From an uncultured Lachnospiraceae bacterium (GTDB lineage Bacteria > Bacillota > Clostridia > Lachnospirales > Lachnospiraceae), in the NCBI GenBank assembly GCA_902476265.1, contig CABSCP010000002.1, positions 62,001 through 126,000 of the forward strand: DNA of 64,000 bases, written 5' to 3'. Both the position numbers and the translations under genes were made by a program. Shown here piece by piece: positions 1 through 9,435 of this stretch. A model generated the notes under the pieces. The model worked only from the letters and a program-made list of their open reading frames with translations. It ran no database searches and was not told where the DNA came from. The first letter of the stretch is position 1, and each line of letters starts with the position of its first letter.

Positions 1-2
1 AT

Positions 3-3000
3 GGAACTGCTTTTAGCAGTAAAACTCTGATGTATAAAATTGAAAATCGGAAAACCCGTTTTACATTGAATAAGGTGGATCGTAATACCAGTGCTCCGCT
101 GAACGGTGTAACATTTAGCGTTTATAGTACAGATAATCAAAATGATCCTGTTGTGACATGGACTAGGAACGTAGATACAGATAATAATGTTACAGTAAAT
201 GTGACTCCGAAAGCGATGTGGGATGGAAACCAGATCGTAGGCCTTCCGATCGGTAACTATATCCTCAAAGAAGAGCAGTCTCCATCCGGCTATTTAGCGG
301 TAGGGAATATTCCGTTTTCAATTCATAATGACGGCAGTTTAAGTCTGGCAAATGATGTAGTGCAGGACGTAGCTGTGGTCAGTAATGAAGAAGGAAAAAT
401 AACGCTGACCATAAAAGATGAACAGATCAGAGGACATGTTCGGCTTCATAAGACGTTGGAAGGAAGTCCACTGTCAGGTGTAACCTTCTCCTTATATAAA
501 AAAGTGGGAGATGGAGTACTCTTGATTGCGGAGAATCTGACCACGGATGCCGACGGAATCTGGAAATCTGAAGGCGCAGACGTTCAAAATTCGGACACGG
601 GTGAACTGTTGAGTGCAGGCCTGACTTCCGGAACCTATTACTTTATCGAAACAGCAGGTACACCGGAAAATGTTTTGCCGGAAAAAACTGAAAAATTAGG
701 GGAATTTATAATTTCAGACAGTGGAAGAAGTCAGCCGGCAGTTGAAGATGTAGAAGTTTCAAACGATCCATTCTCCGCTTCCATGCACCTGAAAAAAATG
801 GATGCTGATGCCTCTGATCCGGCCAAGGCGCCTGTTGATAAGGTTCAATTTACTTTGTCCTGGCTGCCGGAAGGACTGGAAGATAAGGAGGGAAATTGGG
901 AAATTGTAGTTCCTTCCACTGATAATGCCGGTATCACGGATGAGAAAGGAGAACTTACAGTCAACGGTCTGAAGAAGGGGATGTATCAGCTGACCGAAGT
1001 GCAGGCACACGGATACGACATTGCGGATACAAAAGCCTTTTCCTGTCAGTTCGTCATTCGCAATGCCGATCAGGGAAAAACGATTACCGTTAAATCCGAC
1101 GATCCCCATATTGTGCAGGGCTCTGTTCGAGGGACATTGACAGAAAAAGGAATTGTCAATAAGCGCCTGCCCGGCAGTGTAACCATTGAAAAGAAAGATG
1201 CTGAGGATACAAAGGCGCTTGACGGCGTCGGCTTTAAACTGATGAAGAAACAGGAAAACGGCGGTTTTGTTGACTGGCTGAAGGAATTATTCACAGGAAA
1301 AAAATATGAGGTGACGAAGGAATACAGTGCCGAAGAAGTTGAAAGCCAGCTGGAAAAGACAGGAAGACTGATCATTGAAAACCTGGAGTGGGGCGAATAC
1401 AAACTGGAAGAAACAAATCCCCTGAATGGATACAAGACGACAGGAACGAACGGTGAAACAGTGAGCATAGAGTTTGAAATCAGCCGGTATAACCGTGACC
1501 TGAGTTTTGTGGCAGAAAACGCGGTATTGAATTACAAAAACAGCCTGATCATTGTAAAAGAGGATCTGAATGGGAACCGGCTGGCAGGCGCAGAGTTTAC
1601 GCTGACGGAAAAGGACCCGGCAGCAGGAACAGAGCCGCAGGTGATTTATTTCACCATACCGGACGGTGCAGATGGTACTGAAGAGGGGAAATATGAGCTC
1701 AAAGGGCAGTTGACGGGTGGAAAAACCTATTATCTGGAGGAAACAAAAGCTCCCGAAGGATACGGACTGGTACCCAAGATACAGGTATCCATGGCGCTGG
1801 ATGGAAGTGTAACGTTTAAGAATGAAAGCGGAGGAACAACTTTACCGAATTCTTTTACAGTTAACAGCAATCAGCTTACCGTAAAAGATGCACCGATTGA
1901 TATTTCCGTTCAAAAGACCTCCTTTAGCGCTGAAGAAACAGGAGAAGGGGCAGAACTGACCGGAGCAGAGTTTAAGGTTAATCCGGCAGAAGGTTCCGGA
2001 TTTGCAGCCGGTGTGACAGAAAAGGAAATCGTCATCAACGATTCGAATAAGACCACTGCATTAAAAGGAAAACTGCTTCCCACCACAGGTGAAACAGAGG
2101 GATCGAATCAGTTTACCTATGTGCTGACGGAAACCAAAGCACCGGCAGGATATGAGCTGTGCAAACCGATTACTTTCCGCGTGGGTGCAGACGGCAAGAT
2201 CATAGAGGTAAAAAGCGAAATTGCCGGACAGTGTGAGGGCACAGGTACGAATACACTGATCGTCAAAGATATACCGATTGAGATCGTGATCAGAAAAATT
2301 GATGCTGCAGACAACGGATCAGATGATACCAGGCTCCTGGGCGGCGCGTATTTCACACTTGCGGTTGCAGAAGGTCAGGAGACTGTGGATCCGGTCTGGG
2401 CAGACAAAGGTACGGCGGTACACAAAGAATTTACAACCGAAGCCGGAAAGCCGCTTGTCATCAGCGCGCAGGTGGTGCCGGGTGTCAAATATGTGCTCAC
2501 AGAGACTGTGGCGCCGGAAGGCTATGAAAAAGCGGATGTTGCATTTACCTTTACGGTGAAAGAAGACGGAAGTATTGTGCCGGAAGGGATGCTGCCCGAT
2601 GAAGTTGCCGTTGAGGAAAATGAAGCGGTAATCACTGTGAGAAACACCGGGACGGAATTTGCGCTGGAAAAGATCGGAAATGAAACAGAGACACCTTTAA
2701 ATGAGGTGGGACTGACTGTCTATGCAGCGGCGGACAGCGAGTATAAGAATCCGCTGGCGGTATGGGAGCGGGACAAAGACGGAAATGTGACTGTGACCAT
2801 AGAGGAAAAGAATGTTACAGATAAAATGATTACCGGACTGAAGCCGGGAGAGTATGTGCTGAAAGAAACCAGAACGCCCAAAGCTTTCCTGACAGCGGCG
2901 GAAATTCGCTTTACGCTGCAGGAAGACGGCACCTTGTCTTTGCCGGAGGATTCCACAGGGCAGATAAGCGAGGACAAGCTGACGCTGACCATGACGGACG

Positions 3001-4790
3001 AACGAATCCGGGGACATGTGGAACTGACCAAACTGCTGGAGAGCAAACCGGAGGATATCGGACTTGCGGGAATAGCGTTTGAACTGTGGCGTGAGGGAGA
3101 AGGAGAGCAGGAAGATGTGCTCATCGCCCGAGACCTGAGTACGGATGAAAACGGAAAATGGACCTCTGTCAACAGTGAAGCCCAGAGGCAGGATAAAAAT
3201 GAAACCCTGGCGGCCGGCCTGGAGAGCGGAAGGTATTATTTCGTGGAAACGGCCGGGACTCCGGACACGCTGCTTCCGGAAGCAACAGAGCGTCTGGGTG
3301 AATTTGTAATTCCGTTTAACGGCGGATACATGGATGAACAGCCTGTACTTGTGACAAAAAATATTATAAACAAACCTTTTACCGCTTCCATGGAACTGGT
3401 GAAGCTGGATGCGGCGGATCGGAAGGGAGTCGGCGGGACAGTATTTGAACTTCTGTATACGCCGGAAGGCGTAGAGGAGGGCGTCGAGCCTGTGAAGACA
3501 GAACTACCGGAAACGGATCAAAACGGTAAAATTCGTGTGGACGGTTTGAAAAAAGGCGACTATGTGCTGACTGAGAAAAAGGCCGAAGGATATCAGCTTG
3601 GAGAAAAAGCATTCTCCTGCAGCTTTACGGTCAGGAATGCAGATTATGACAGCGTGATCCGGATTCAGGAAGGGGATTCCCGCGTAGTAAAACGACAGGG
3701 AACCTGGAATGAGAAGGGCATTTTAAACGAGCGTCAGCCGGGCAGCGTGGCCATATTAAAGATGGACGGAGAGAACCGGGAGGCGCTGGATAATGTTACA
3801 TTTAAACTGATGAAGGAAACGGAACCGGACGGTTTTGTGGACTGGATTTCAGGTCTGATCACAGGAAGAAAGTACGAGGTGGTGGAAGACTACAGCGCCG
3901 CCGAGGTGGAAGAAATGCTGGAAGGCACAGGACAGCTTGCGATAGAGAAGCTGGATTGGGGGACCTATCGGCTTGTGGAAACCAGAGCAGCGGACGGCTA
4001 TACCGGTACAACAGCCGGAGGCCAGACGGTGAGCGTCAGCTTTACCATTGACAGGCAGCATCTGCACCGGACCTTTGAAGCAGGGGAAGACAGAGAACAT
4101 TTCCTCCTTCTGAACTACCAGACCTATCTGGAAATTGTGAAGGAAGATGCGAAGGGCAGCAGACTTTCAGGCGCGGTCTTTGAAATTTCGGAAGAGGGCG
4201 CCAAAGAAGGCCAGACGGTGATCCGTTTCACCATGCCGGAAGAACCGGAAACACAACAGGCCGGAAGCGTGATCTTAAAGGGCGTCCTTTCCGTAGAAAA
4301 GGATTATGTACTGAAAGAAGTGAAAGCGCCTTCGGGTTATCGGATGCTCGGAACCCCGATCAGATTCCGGCTGGAAAACAACGGCGACGTGGTTCTGGCA
4401 GAGGAATATCCGCCGGTGGTTCTTGACAAAGAGGACGGAAGGTTTCTTTTAAGGGTAAAAAATGAAAGGATTCCGGAAGAACCTGAAGTGGTGCCGGAGC
4501 CTGAAACAAAGGAAGAAGAAACAGTGGCGCCGGTAACGCCGAAGAAACCTTCCGGTAATTCGGATGGGGACGGAGAAAGCACCGGACCGGTTGGCGTAAA
4601 AGGCGCAATGCATGCGATCCGTAAGGAAACCGGAAAAGTGCTCGGTGCGATGAGAGGCGTGCTGGGCGCGATCCGGCAGCGTGTTCCCACCGGAGACAAT
4701 ATGGCAGTATCCGCTGTGGTATCCGTTTTGCTGGCATTGCTTGCTGTAATCGCGATCATCTTCGTATGGATCCGGAGAAAAAAGAAATAG
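3..4790 (+). CDS. SpaA/Cna-B repeat surface protein, sortase-anchored (5' end cut)
   Basis: The reading frame is open to the first bases of the window, so the ATG at 30 is internal and the true start with its signal peptide lies upstream. About twelve prealbumin-like Cna-B/SpaA modules follow one another, each opening with a V-x-K-x-D-type strand and closing with an E-T-x-A-P-x-G-Y-type strand; the conserved Lys and Glu suggest intramolecular isopeptide bonds. Counting from the Met at 30, modules begin near residues 10, 137, 250, 385, 508, 625, 750, 875, 995, 1115, 1250 and 1370. The C-terminus has a proline/glutamate-rich spacer, a VPTGD sorting motif, one hydrophobic helix and an RRKKK tail, so a sortase should link it to the wall. 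The likely role is a backbone pilin or adhesin. Residues from about 875 repeat the order of the first five modules. Confidence 0.9.
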   Translation, partial: GTAFSSKTLMYKIENRKTRFTLNKVDRNTSAPLNGVTFSVYSTDNQNDPVVTWTRNVDTDNNVTVNVTPKAMWDGNQIVGLPIGNYILKEEQSPSGYLAVGNIPFSIHNDGSLSLANDVVQDVAVVSNEEGKITLTIKDEQIRGHVRLHKTLEGSPLSGVTFSLYKKVGDGVLLIAENLTTDADGIWKSEGADVQNSDTGELLSAGLTSGTYYFIETAGTPENVLPEKTEKLGEFIISDSGRSQPAVEDVEVSNDPFSASMHLKKMDADASDPAKAPVDKVQFTLSWLPEGLEDKEGNWEIVVPSTDNAGITDEKGELTVNGLKKGMYQLTEVQAHGYDIADTKAFSCQFVIRNADQGKTITVKSDDPHIVQGSVRGTLTEKGIVNKRLPGSVTIEKKDAEDTKALDGVGFKLMKKQENGGFVDWLKELFTGKKYEVTKEYSAEEVESQLEKTGRLIIENLEWGEYKLEETNPLNGYKTTGTNGETVSIEFEISRYNRDLSFVAENAVLNYKNSLIIVKEDLNGNRLAGAEFTLTEKDPAAGTEPQVIYFTIPDGADGTEEGKYELKGQLTGGKTYYLEETKAPEGYGLVPKIQVSMALDGSVTFKNESGGTTLPNSFTVNSNQLTVKDAPIDISVQKTSFSAEETGEGAELTGAEFKVNPAEGSGFAAGVTEKEIVINDSNKTTALKGKLLPTTGETEGSNQFTYVLTETKAPAGYELCKPITFRVGADGKIIEVKSEIAGQCEGTGTNTLIVKDIPIEIVIRKIDAADNGSDDTRLLGGAYFTLAVAEGQETVDPVWADKGTAVHKEFTTEAGKPLVISAQVVPGVKYVLTETVAPEGYEKADVAFTFTVKEDGSIVPEGMLPDEVAVEENEAVITVRNTGTEFALEKIGNETETPLNEVGLTVYAAADSEYKNPLAVWERDKDGNVTVTIEEKNVTDKMITGLKPGEYVLKETRTPKAFLTAAEIRFTLQEDGTLSLPEDSTGQISEDKLTLTMTDERIRGHVELTKLLESKPEDIGLAGIAFELWREGEGEQEDVLIARDLSTDENGKWTSVNSEAQRQDKNETLAAGLESGRYYFVETAGTPDTLLPEATERLGEFVIPFNGGYMDEQPVLVTKNIINKPFTASMELVKLDAADRKGVGGTVFELLYTPEGVEEGVEPVKTELPETDQNGKIRVDGLKKGDYVLTEKKAEGYQLGEKAFSCSFTVRNADYDSVIRIQEGDSRVVKRQGTWNEKGILNERQPGSVAILKMDGENREALDNVTFKLMKETEPDGFVDWISGLITGRKYEVVEDYSAAEVEEMLEGTGQLAIEKLDWGTYRLVETRAADGYTGTTAGGQTVSVSFTIDRQHLHRTFEAGEDREHFLLLNYQTYLEIVKEDAKGSRLSGAVFEISEEGAKEGQTVIRFTMPEEPETQQAGSVILKGVLSVEKDYVLKEVKAPSGYRMLGTPIRFRLENNGDVVLAEEYPPVVLDKEDGRFLLRVKNERIPEEPEVVPEPETKEEETVAPVTPKKPSGNSDGDGESTGPVGVKGAMHAIRKETGKVLGAMRGVLGAIRQRVPTGDNMAVSAVVSVLLALLAVIAIIFVWIRRKKK

Positions 4791-4836
4791 CGTGACGGTT
4801 CAGTGAACACGGTTAGAAAGCAACCTGGTTTTTGAA

Positions 4837-4877
4837 AGAGAAGCGGTGCAGCCCGACAGGGAGGCGCCGCTTTCTCT
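4837..4877 (+). terminator. Hairpin downstream of the surface-protein gene
   Basis: A 13-pair stem (4837-4849 with 4864-4877, one bulged T, one G-U pair) with a small inner CCC/GGG stem lies 46 bases after the stop codon. No T-run follows, so it may be a weak or factor-aided terminator, or only an mRNA 3'-end stabiliser. Confidence 0.4.
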
Positions 4878-4889
4878 GTGTAAAGATAG

Positions 4890-4918
4890 TTGCAGTCCGC
4901 AATAGAATATGCTACTAT
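4890..4918 (+). promoter_or_regulatory. Sigma-A promoter of the trmB-pfkB-GH13 operon
   Basis: TTGCAG (4890-4895) and TACTAT (4913-4918) are separated by exactly 17 bases, 41 bases before the regulator start codon. The palindrome that follows would cover the transcription start. Confidence 0.7.
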
Positions 4919-4919
4919 A

Positions 4920-4942
4920 TAGTTGTATAAAATATACAACTA
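4920..4942. promoter_or_regulatory. Perfect palindromic operator
   Basis: Arms TAGTTGTATA and TATACAACTA flank a three-base centre and match perfectly. The site starts two bases after the -10 element, so a bound protein would block initiation. The adjacent TrmB-type regulator is the obvious candidate ligand (inference). Confidence 0.6.
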
Positions 4943-4958
4943 ATTAAGGGAGATAGTT

Positions 4959-5756
4959 ATGGAACTGATTGAAAGCCTGGAAAAATTGAATTTCACAAAG
5001 CTGGAAGCCCAGATTTATACGGCGCTTTTGGGATCGGAGCCGCTGTCCGCCTATCAGCTGGCCAAAAAGATCAACATTTCACGGCCCTCCATTTACAATG
5101 CCCTGGAACACATGCTGGATAAAGGAATGGTGGAGACAGTGCCGGACCAGACAGCGCTGTATACGGCCCAGGATCCGGCTGTACTTTTGGGGAAAATGCG
5201 GTTTGAAATGACGGAGAGCCTGGAGCGTGCGCAGCAGGGACTGGAAGAGTTTCAGAGGATGAAGCACCCGGAGATTCATTTTGTTTTCAGAGGATTTGAC
5301 ACGGCGGTGTTCCGGGCGAAGGAGCTCTTGCGGGAAACGCAGCGGGAAGTATATATTAACGCGGATTTTCCTTTATCCTGTTTTCGGGAGGAATTTGAAC
5401 GCCTGAGTGAAAAAGGAGTGAGGATTGTGATATTTTCATTCTATGAGATGGAAATGGAAGGAAAAAATGTGGAATTTTACACCCACGGCAGGCCCATGGG
5501 AACGGGGCACGCGCCGTCCAGACTCATGCTGGCGGCGGACGGACAAATTTCCCTGACGGCGGACGGCGGGCCTGTGCGGGCCTGGAGCGGAACGGTGAGT
5601 AACAACCCGCTGACGGTGAAAATATTGTCGGAGCACATCCACCATGATATCTACCTGTTAAAGCTGCAGCAAAGGTACGGAAAGGAAATTTACGGAGAAG
5701 ACCTGTGGCTGCATACGGACTTTGAAAAAAGACAGAAAGAGGAGGCGGAGAAATGA
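4959..5756 (+). CDS. TrmB-family transcriptional regulator
   Basis: This 265-residue protein has the TrmB layout. A winged helix at about residues 8-75 contains L-x-x-x-E-A-x-I-Y-x-A-L-L followed by a recognition helix rich in S-R-P-S-I-Y-N. A phospholipase-D-like sensor domain follows (about 100-250). TrmB-type proteins bind sugars and repress or activate sugar uptake and breakdown genes. The gene starts at ATG 4959 after AAGGGAG and overlaps the next gene by four bases (ATGA), so it is cotranscribed with a sugar kinase and an alpha-glycosidase. Autoregulation through the palindrome at 4920-4942 is likely but inferred. The effector may be a maltodextrin or a fructose-type sugar. Confidence 0.85.
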   Translation: MELIESLEKLNFTKLEAQIYTALLGSEPLSAYQLAKKINISRPSIYNALEHMLDKGMVETVPDQTALYTAQDPAVLLGKMRFEMTESLERAQQGLEEFQRMKHPEIHFVFRGFDTAVFRAKELLRETQREVYINADFPLSCFREEFERLSEKGVRIVIFSFYEMEMEGKNVEFYTHGRPMGTGHAPSRLMLAADGQISLTADGGPVRAWSGTVSNNPLTVKILSEHIHHDIYLLKLQQRYGKEIYGEDLWLHTDFEKRQKEEAEK

Positions 5757-6670
5757 AAGCTGCAATTTTCGGGTTGATCAATATAGAATCCACTTTAAAG
5801 ATCAGAGAATTTCCCATTCCCTATTATCCGGTGGATTATCCTTTTTTCGGGATCCGGTCCGGCGTTGCGGGGGTGGCCTATAATGTGGCGAAAGCCCTTC
5901 AGACACTGGGCGACGAAGTTTCCCTGTATTCCATGATCGGAAAGGATGAAGAGGGCAGAAGAATTCTGGAAAAGCTGCAGAAGGATGGCATCGGCACAAA
6001 AAATATTCGGGAAAATCTTGGGGAAACGCCGGTTACCATCGTCCTTTATGACGAGCAGGGAAGGCGGCAGATTTATTGTGATCTGAAAGATATTCAGGAG
6101 CAGAGACCGGAGGAGGGAAGCTTTGACCGGGCTCTGGCGGACTGTGACTTCGCGGTGCTTTGCAACACCAACTTTAACCGCGCCTTTTTAAAAAGGGCGA
6201 AAGAGCTGGGCAAACCCATCGCCACGGATGTGCATGTGCTGGAACAGCTGGAAGACAGCTATAACAGGGATTTTATGGAGGCGGCGGACATTCTCTTCCT
6301 GAGCGATGAAAGACTGCCTGACAGCCCGGAACGTTTTTTGTATACCGTAAAAGAAAGATATCCGGCCGGCGTGATTGTGATCGGCCTGGGAGAAAAAGGC
6401 GCGCTTTTGTATGACCGGGCCGCTGGAAAGGGATATTCCCTGGAAGCTGCAGGGGTGGAAGATGTGGTGAACACTCTGGGAGCGGGAGACGCCCTGTTTT
6501 CCGGATTCCTCCATTTTTACGGGAAAGGCTGTCCGGCGGTGGACGCCCTCATCCGGGCAGAACTTTTTGCCGCGGAAAAAATCCGGCATGACGGGGCGGC
6601 GGAAGGCTTCTGCCGGGAAGAAGTGATAGAAGGGTTAGAGAAAAAGATCGGAGTGAGGGTGCTGGGATGA
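5753..6670 (+). CDS. PfkB-family carbohydrate kinase
   Basis: A 305-residue ribokinase/fructokinase-like enzyme that transfers phosphate from ATP to a sugar. The second PfkB signature is clear: N-T-L-G-A-G-D-A at about residues 240-247, with D246 as predicted catalytic base and the GAGD glycines as anion hole. An N-terminal glycine-rich stretch near residue 35 (G-V-A-G-V-A-Y-N) fits the substrate lid. Length is normal for the family. It is the middle gene of a three-gene operon, overlapping both neighbours by four bases, with GH13 next. Phosphorylation of a hexose released by that glycosidase is a reasonable inference; the substrate cannot be read from sequence. Confidence 0.88.
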   Translation: MKAAIFGLINIESTLKIREFPIPYYPVDYPFFGIRSGVAGVAYNVAKALQTLGDEVSLYSMIGKDEEGRRILEKLQKDGIGTKNIRENLGETPVTIVLYDEQGRRQIYCDLKDIQEQRPEEGSFDRALADCDFAVLCNTNFNRAFLKRAKELGKPIATDVHVLEQLEDSYNRDFMEAADILFLSDERLPDSPERFLYTVKERYPAGVIVIGLGEKGALLYDRAAGKGYSLEAAGVEDVVNTLGAGDALFSGFLHFYGKGCPAVDALIRAELFAAEKIRHDGAAEGFCREEVIEGLEKKIGVRVLG

Positions 6671-8436
6671 GATTGGATGCGGTATATCACAGAGGAACGG
6701 ACAATTTTTGTTATGCGGTAAACGGGGAAGAACTTCAAATCAATTTGAGAACGGGGGATGATGTGGAGAAAGTTTTCCTGCATTACGGGGATCCCTTTGC
6801 TACCGGGATCTTGGGAGATAATGGGGACTGGGACGGTGAACGGCGGGAAATCACCGAAAAGAAACGCCTGTCACGGCAGTTTTGGTGGTCAATACAGGTG
6901 AAACCGGAATACAAAAGATGCCGCTATTTCTTTGAATTATGGGCGGGCAGCGAATGCCGGCTCTATTCCGAGGACGGATTTTTTACCCCCAGGCAGCTGA
7001 AGGAGGGAAAAAAGCAGCTGCAGTGCTTCACTTTTCCCTGGATGAATCCGGCAGATGTCAACAGGGTGCCTTTGTGGGTGAAGGATACGGTATGGTATCA
7101 GATTTTCCCGGAACGATTTTGCAACGGAGATCCCGGAAATGACCCGGAAAAGGTACATCCCTGGGGATATCATCCGGTTACCAACAGAGAGTTTTATGGA
7201 GGGGATCTGGAGGGAGTCCGGCAGAAACTGGATTATCTGAAAGAGCTTGGCATAAACGGAATTTACTTAAACCCGGTTTTTGAAGCGCCTTCCTGCCATA
7301 AATATGACACGGCCGATTACGGCAGATTGGATCCCCATTTCGGCGATGACAGACTGATGAAAAGACTGGTAGAGGAGGCCCATACCAGGGGAATCCGGGT
7401 GATGATAGACGGCGTATTCAATCACTGCGGCAGCAATTTTGCCCCCTGGAAGGATGTGGTGGAGAAAGGGCCTGCATCCAAATACTTTGACTGGTTTATG
7501 GTGAACCGCTGGCCGTTTTCCGAATCAGAGGGGGATACCAGAGACGGCAGATATTATTCCTTTGCCTTTGCTTCCCGGATGCCGAAGTTGAATACCAACC
7601 ATCCTGATGTGCAGGAATATTTTCTTGACATGGTGCGCCGCTGGATCAGGGAGTTCGATATTGACGGGCTGCGGCTGGACGTGGCAAATGAAATATCCCA
7701 TCAGTTTTGCAGGAAACTTCGGGAAACGGCGAAGGGAGAAAAAGCGGATTTCTATATTCTGGGCGAGATTTGGCACGATGCCATGCCGTGGCTTCGCGGG
7801 GACGAATTTGATGCGGTGATGAATTATCCGCTGTCAAATGCCATCCGTGATTTCTGGAGCAGTCCTCAAATGGAAAAAGAGGAGCTGGAGTATGCCATAA
7901 ACCGCAACGAAACCCTTTATATGCGCCAGACCAATGAGGTGCTGTTTAATCTGCTGGACTCTCACGATACAAACCGGCTGATGGATCAGGCAGGAAATAT
8001 TCACGTTTTTTTCCAGGAGCTTACCATGCTGTTCACCATGCAGGGAAGCCCCTGCATTTTCTACGGAACGGAAATTGCCATGGAGGGCGGGCCGGATCCG
8101 GACTGCAGGCGGTGCATGCCCTGGGAGGCAATCCGGCGCGGTGACTACGAAGAGATAACAGAACAGGTAAAAGCGCTGATCGCATTGCGGAAAAGCCATC
8201 CGGCGTTCAAAAGCGGCAGCCTTTCCTTTTTGGACCGGTCGAAAGATCCCCGGGTGGTGGAGTACAGGAAAACGGATGATGCCGGGAACGCGGTGGAAGT
8301 GATGCTGAACGGTTCCCAAAAAGGGGTTGCGGTGAGAAATGCCGGGGAAATTCTCTTTGAAAGAGGATTGCTGGAAGGACGTTTGCTGCCGGGAGGTGTC
8401 CTGATTTATACCCCTGTAAGCAGTGGAAATTCCTGA
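6667..8436 (+). CDS. GH13 alpha-glycosidase (neopullulanase/cyclomaltodextrinase type)
   Basis: A 589-residue protein. A beta-sandwich at about 1-125 resembles CBM34. A GH13 TIM barrel (about 130-500) follows, then a short C-terminal beta domain. All four conserved regions are present: D-G-V-F-N-H (I), G-L-R-L-D-V-A-N (II, nucleophile D338), G-E-I-W-H-D (III, acid/base E367) and S-H-D-T (IV, D434). No signal peptide is seen, so it acts in the cytoplasm, probably splitting maltodextrins, cyclodextrins or pullulan fragments. It ends the operon with the TrmB regulator and the PfkB kinase. Exact specificity within GH13_20-like enzymes is not certain. Confidence 0.9.
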   Translation: MRLDAVYHRGTDNFCYAVNGEELQINLRTGDDVEKVFLHYGDPFATGILGDNGDWDGERREITEKKRLSRQFWWSIQVKPEYKRCRYFFELWAGSECRLYSEDGFFTPRQLKEGKKQLQCFTFPWMNPADVNRVPLWVKDTVWYQIFPERFCNGDPGNDPEKVHPWGYHPVTNREFYGGDLEGVRQKLDYLKELGINGIYLNPVFEAPSCHKYDTADYGRLDPHFGDDRLMKRLVEEAHTRGIRVMIDGVFNHCGSNFAPWKDVVEKGPASKYFDWFMVNRWPFSESEGDTRDGRYYSFAFASRMPKLNTNHPDVQEYFLDMVRRWIREFDIDGLRLDVANEISHQFCRKLRETAKGEKADFYILGEIWHDAMPWLRGDEFDAVMNYPLSNAIRDFWSSPQMEKEELEYAINRNETLYMRQTNEVLFNLLDSHDTNRLMDQAGNIHVFFQELTMLFTMQGSPCIFYGTEIAMEGGPDPDCRRCMPWEAIRRGDYEEITEQVKALIALRKSHPAFKSGSLSFLDRSKDPRVVEYRKTDDAGNAVEVMLNGSQKGVAVRNAGEILFERGLLEGRLLPGGVLIYTPVSSGNS

Positions 8437-8595
8437 GTTGACGCCACTCTTGCGGCGTATTTAAGCCATTGGCGCAGGGGCTGCATATTCGTTTCCGGCA
8501 GAATTTTATGCGTTAGATCTTCCGATCCTTGTACTCCCTTAAGTGTATTTCTAATAACAGAAAATAAACAAATTTATATATTATCTATAAATATA

Positions 8596-8624
8596 TAGAC
8601 TTTTTAGAAATACGTTGATATAAT
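8596..8624 (+). promoter_or_regulatory. Promoter of the DUF2087 regulator
   Basis: TAGACT (8596-8601) and TATAAT (8619-8624) are 17 bases apart, 35 bases upstream of the start codon. The rest of the gap after the GH13 gene shows only a weak 5-bp hairpin near 8441-8458. Confidence 0.65.
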
Positions 8625-8659
8625 AGACACAAAATGATGAGAAGAGAGGAATCGGAACG

Positions 8660-9412
8660 ATGATATGGAAAATCAGAGTAGAAGATATGATACAGGGGTA
8701 TGCACAGCAGGAAGACGGCTGCACCTGTGTGCTGTGCGGGGAAAAGTTTGAACAGGGGCGCATTTATGAAATGGACGGCGCTCTATATGACGCCTGCGGA
8801 GCAGTTAAGCGTCATGTGACCGGAAAACATGGGAATACGGCGGATTTTCTGTTGGAAAAGGAACCGGGAGCGATTGGTATTTCCGAAGCCCAGCGGCAAA
8901 TTCTCATGCTGATGTCGGAGGGGCTGGATGATAAGCAGATTGCGCAGCGGATGGAGGTGGCGCCCTCAACAGTGCGCAATCATCGCTTTAAGCTGCGGGA
9001 GAAGGAGAAGCAGGCGCGGCTTTTTCTGGCGCTGATGGGCGCTCTGGAACAGAAAACAGACAGGCAGATGGAAAAAAGCGATCAGGGTGTGCTGGAGGAA
9101 GTCCATCTGGCGGCAACCATGACGGACGAACGCTACAGCATTACGGAAAAGGAGCGGGAGAAGGTTCTGGCAGCCTATATGGATGAAAATGGGGCGCTGA
9201 AACAATTTCCCGCCAGGGAAAAGAAGAAAATTATTGTGCTTAGGGAGATCATGAAGAATTTCAAATCCGGCGCACAATATACGGAGAAAGAGGTCAACCG
9301 TGTTTTACAGCGGATTTATGAAGCGGATTACCCCACCCTCCGGCGCTATCTGATCGAATACGGATTTATGGAAAGAACGAAGGACTGCAGCGTATACCGG
9401 GTGAAGGAATAA
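8660..9412 (+). CDS. DUF2087 regulator with LuxR-type helix-turn-helix
   Basis: 250 residues in three parts. The N-terminal about 45 residues carry C-x-C-x-x-C plus a later Cys and a histidine (possible zinc site). The middle (about 75-125) is a LuxR/GerE-type helix-turn-helix with the Q-I-A-x-R-M and S-T-V-R-N-H elements. The C-terminal about 75 residues match DUF2087, with a P-T-L-R-R-Y-L core. DUF2087 proteins are thought to be DNA-binding regulators whose ligands are unknown. It is monocistronic behind its own promoter and converges on the next, minus-strand gene with only 23 bases between them. Target genes are unknown. Confidence 0.75.
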   Translation: MIWKIRVEDMIQGYAQQEDGCTCVLCGEKFEQGRIYEMDGALYDACGAVKRHVTGKHGNTADFLLEKEPGAIGISEAQRQILMLMSEGLDDKQIAQRMEVAPSTVRNHRFKLREKEKQARLFLALMGALEQKTDRQMEKSDQGVLEEVHLAATMTDERYSITEKEREKVLAAYMDENGALKQFPAREKKKIIVLREIMKNFKSGAQYTEKEVNRVLQRIYEADYPTLRRYLIEYGFMERTKDCSVYRVKE

Positions 9413-9435
9413 GGATTTGTAAAAAGCAGAAAGGG

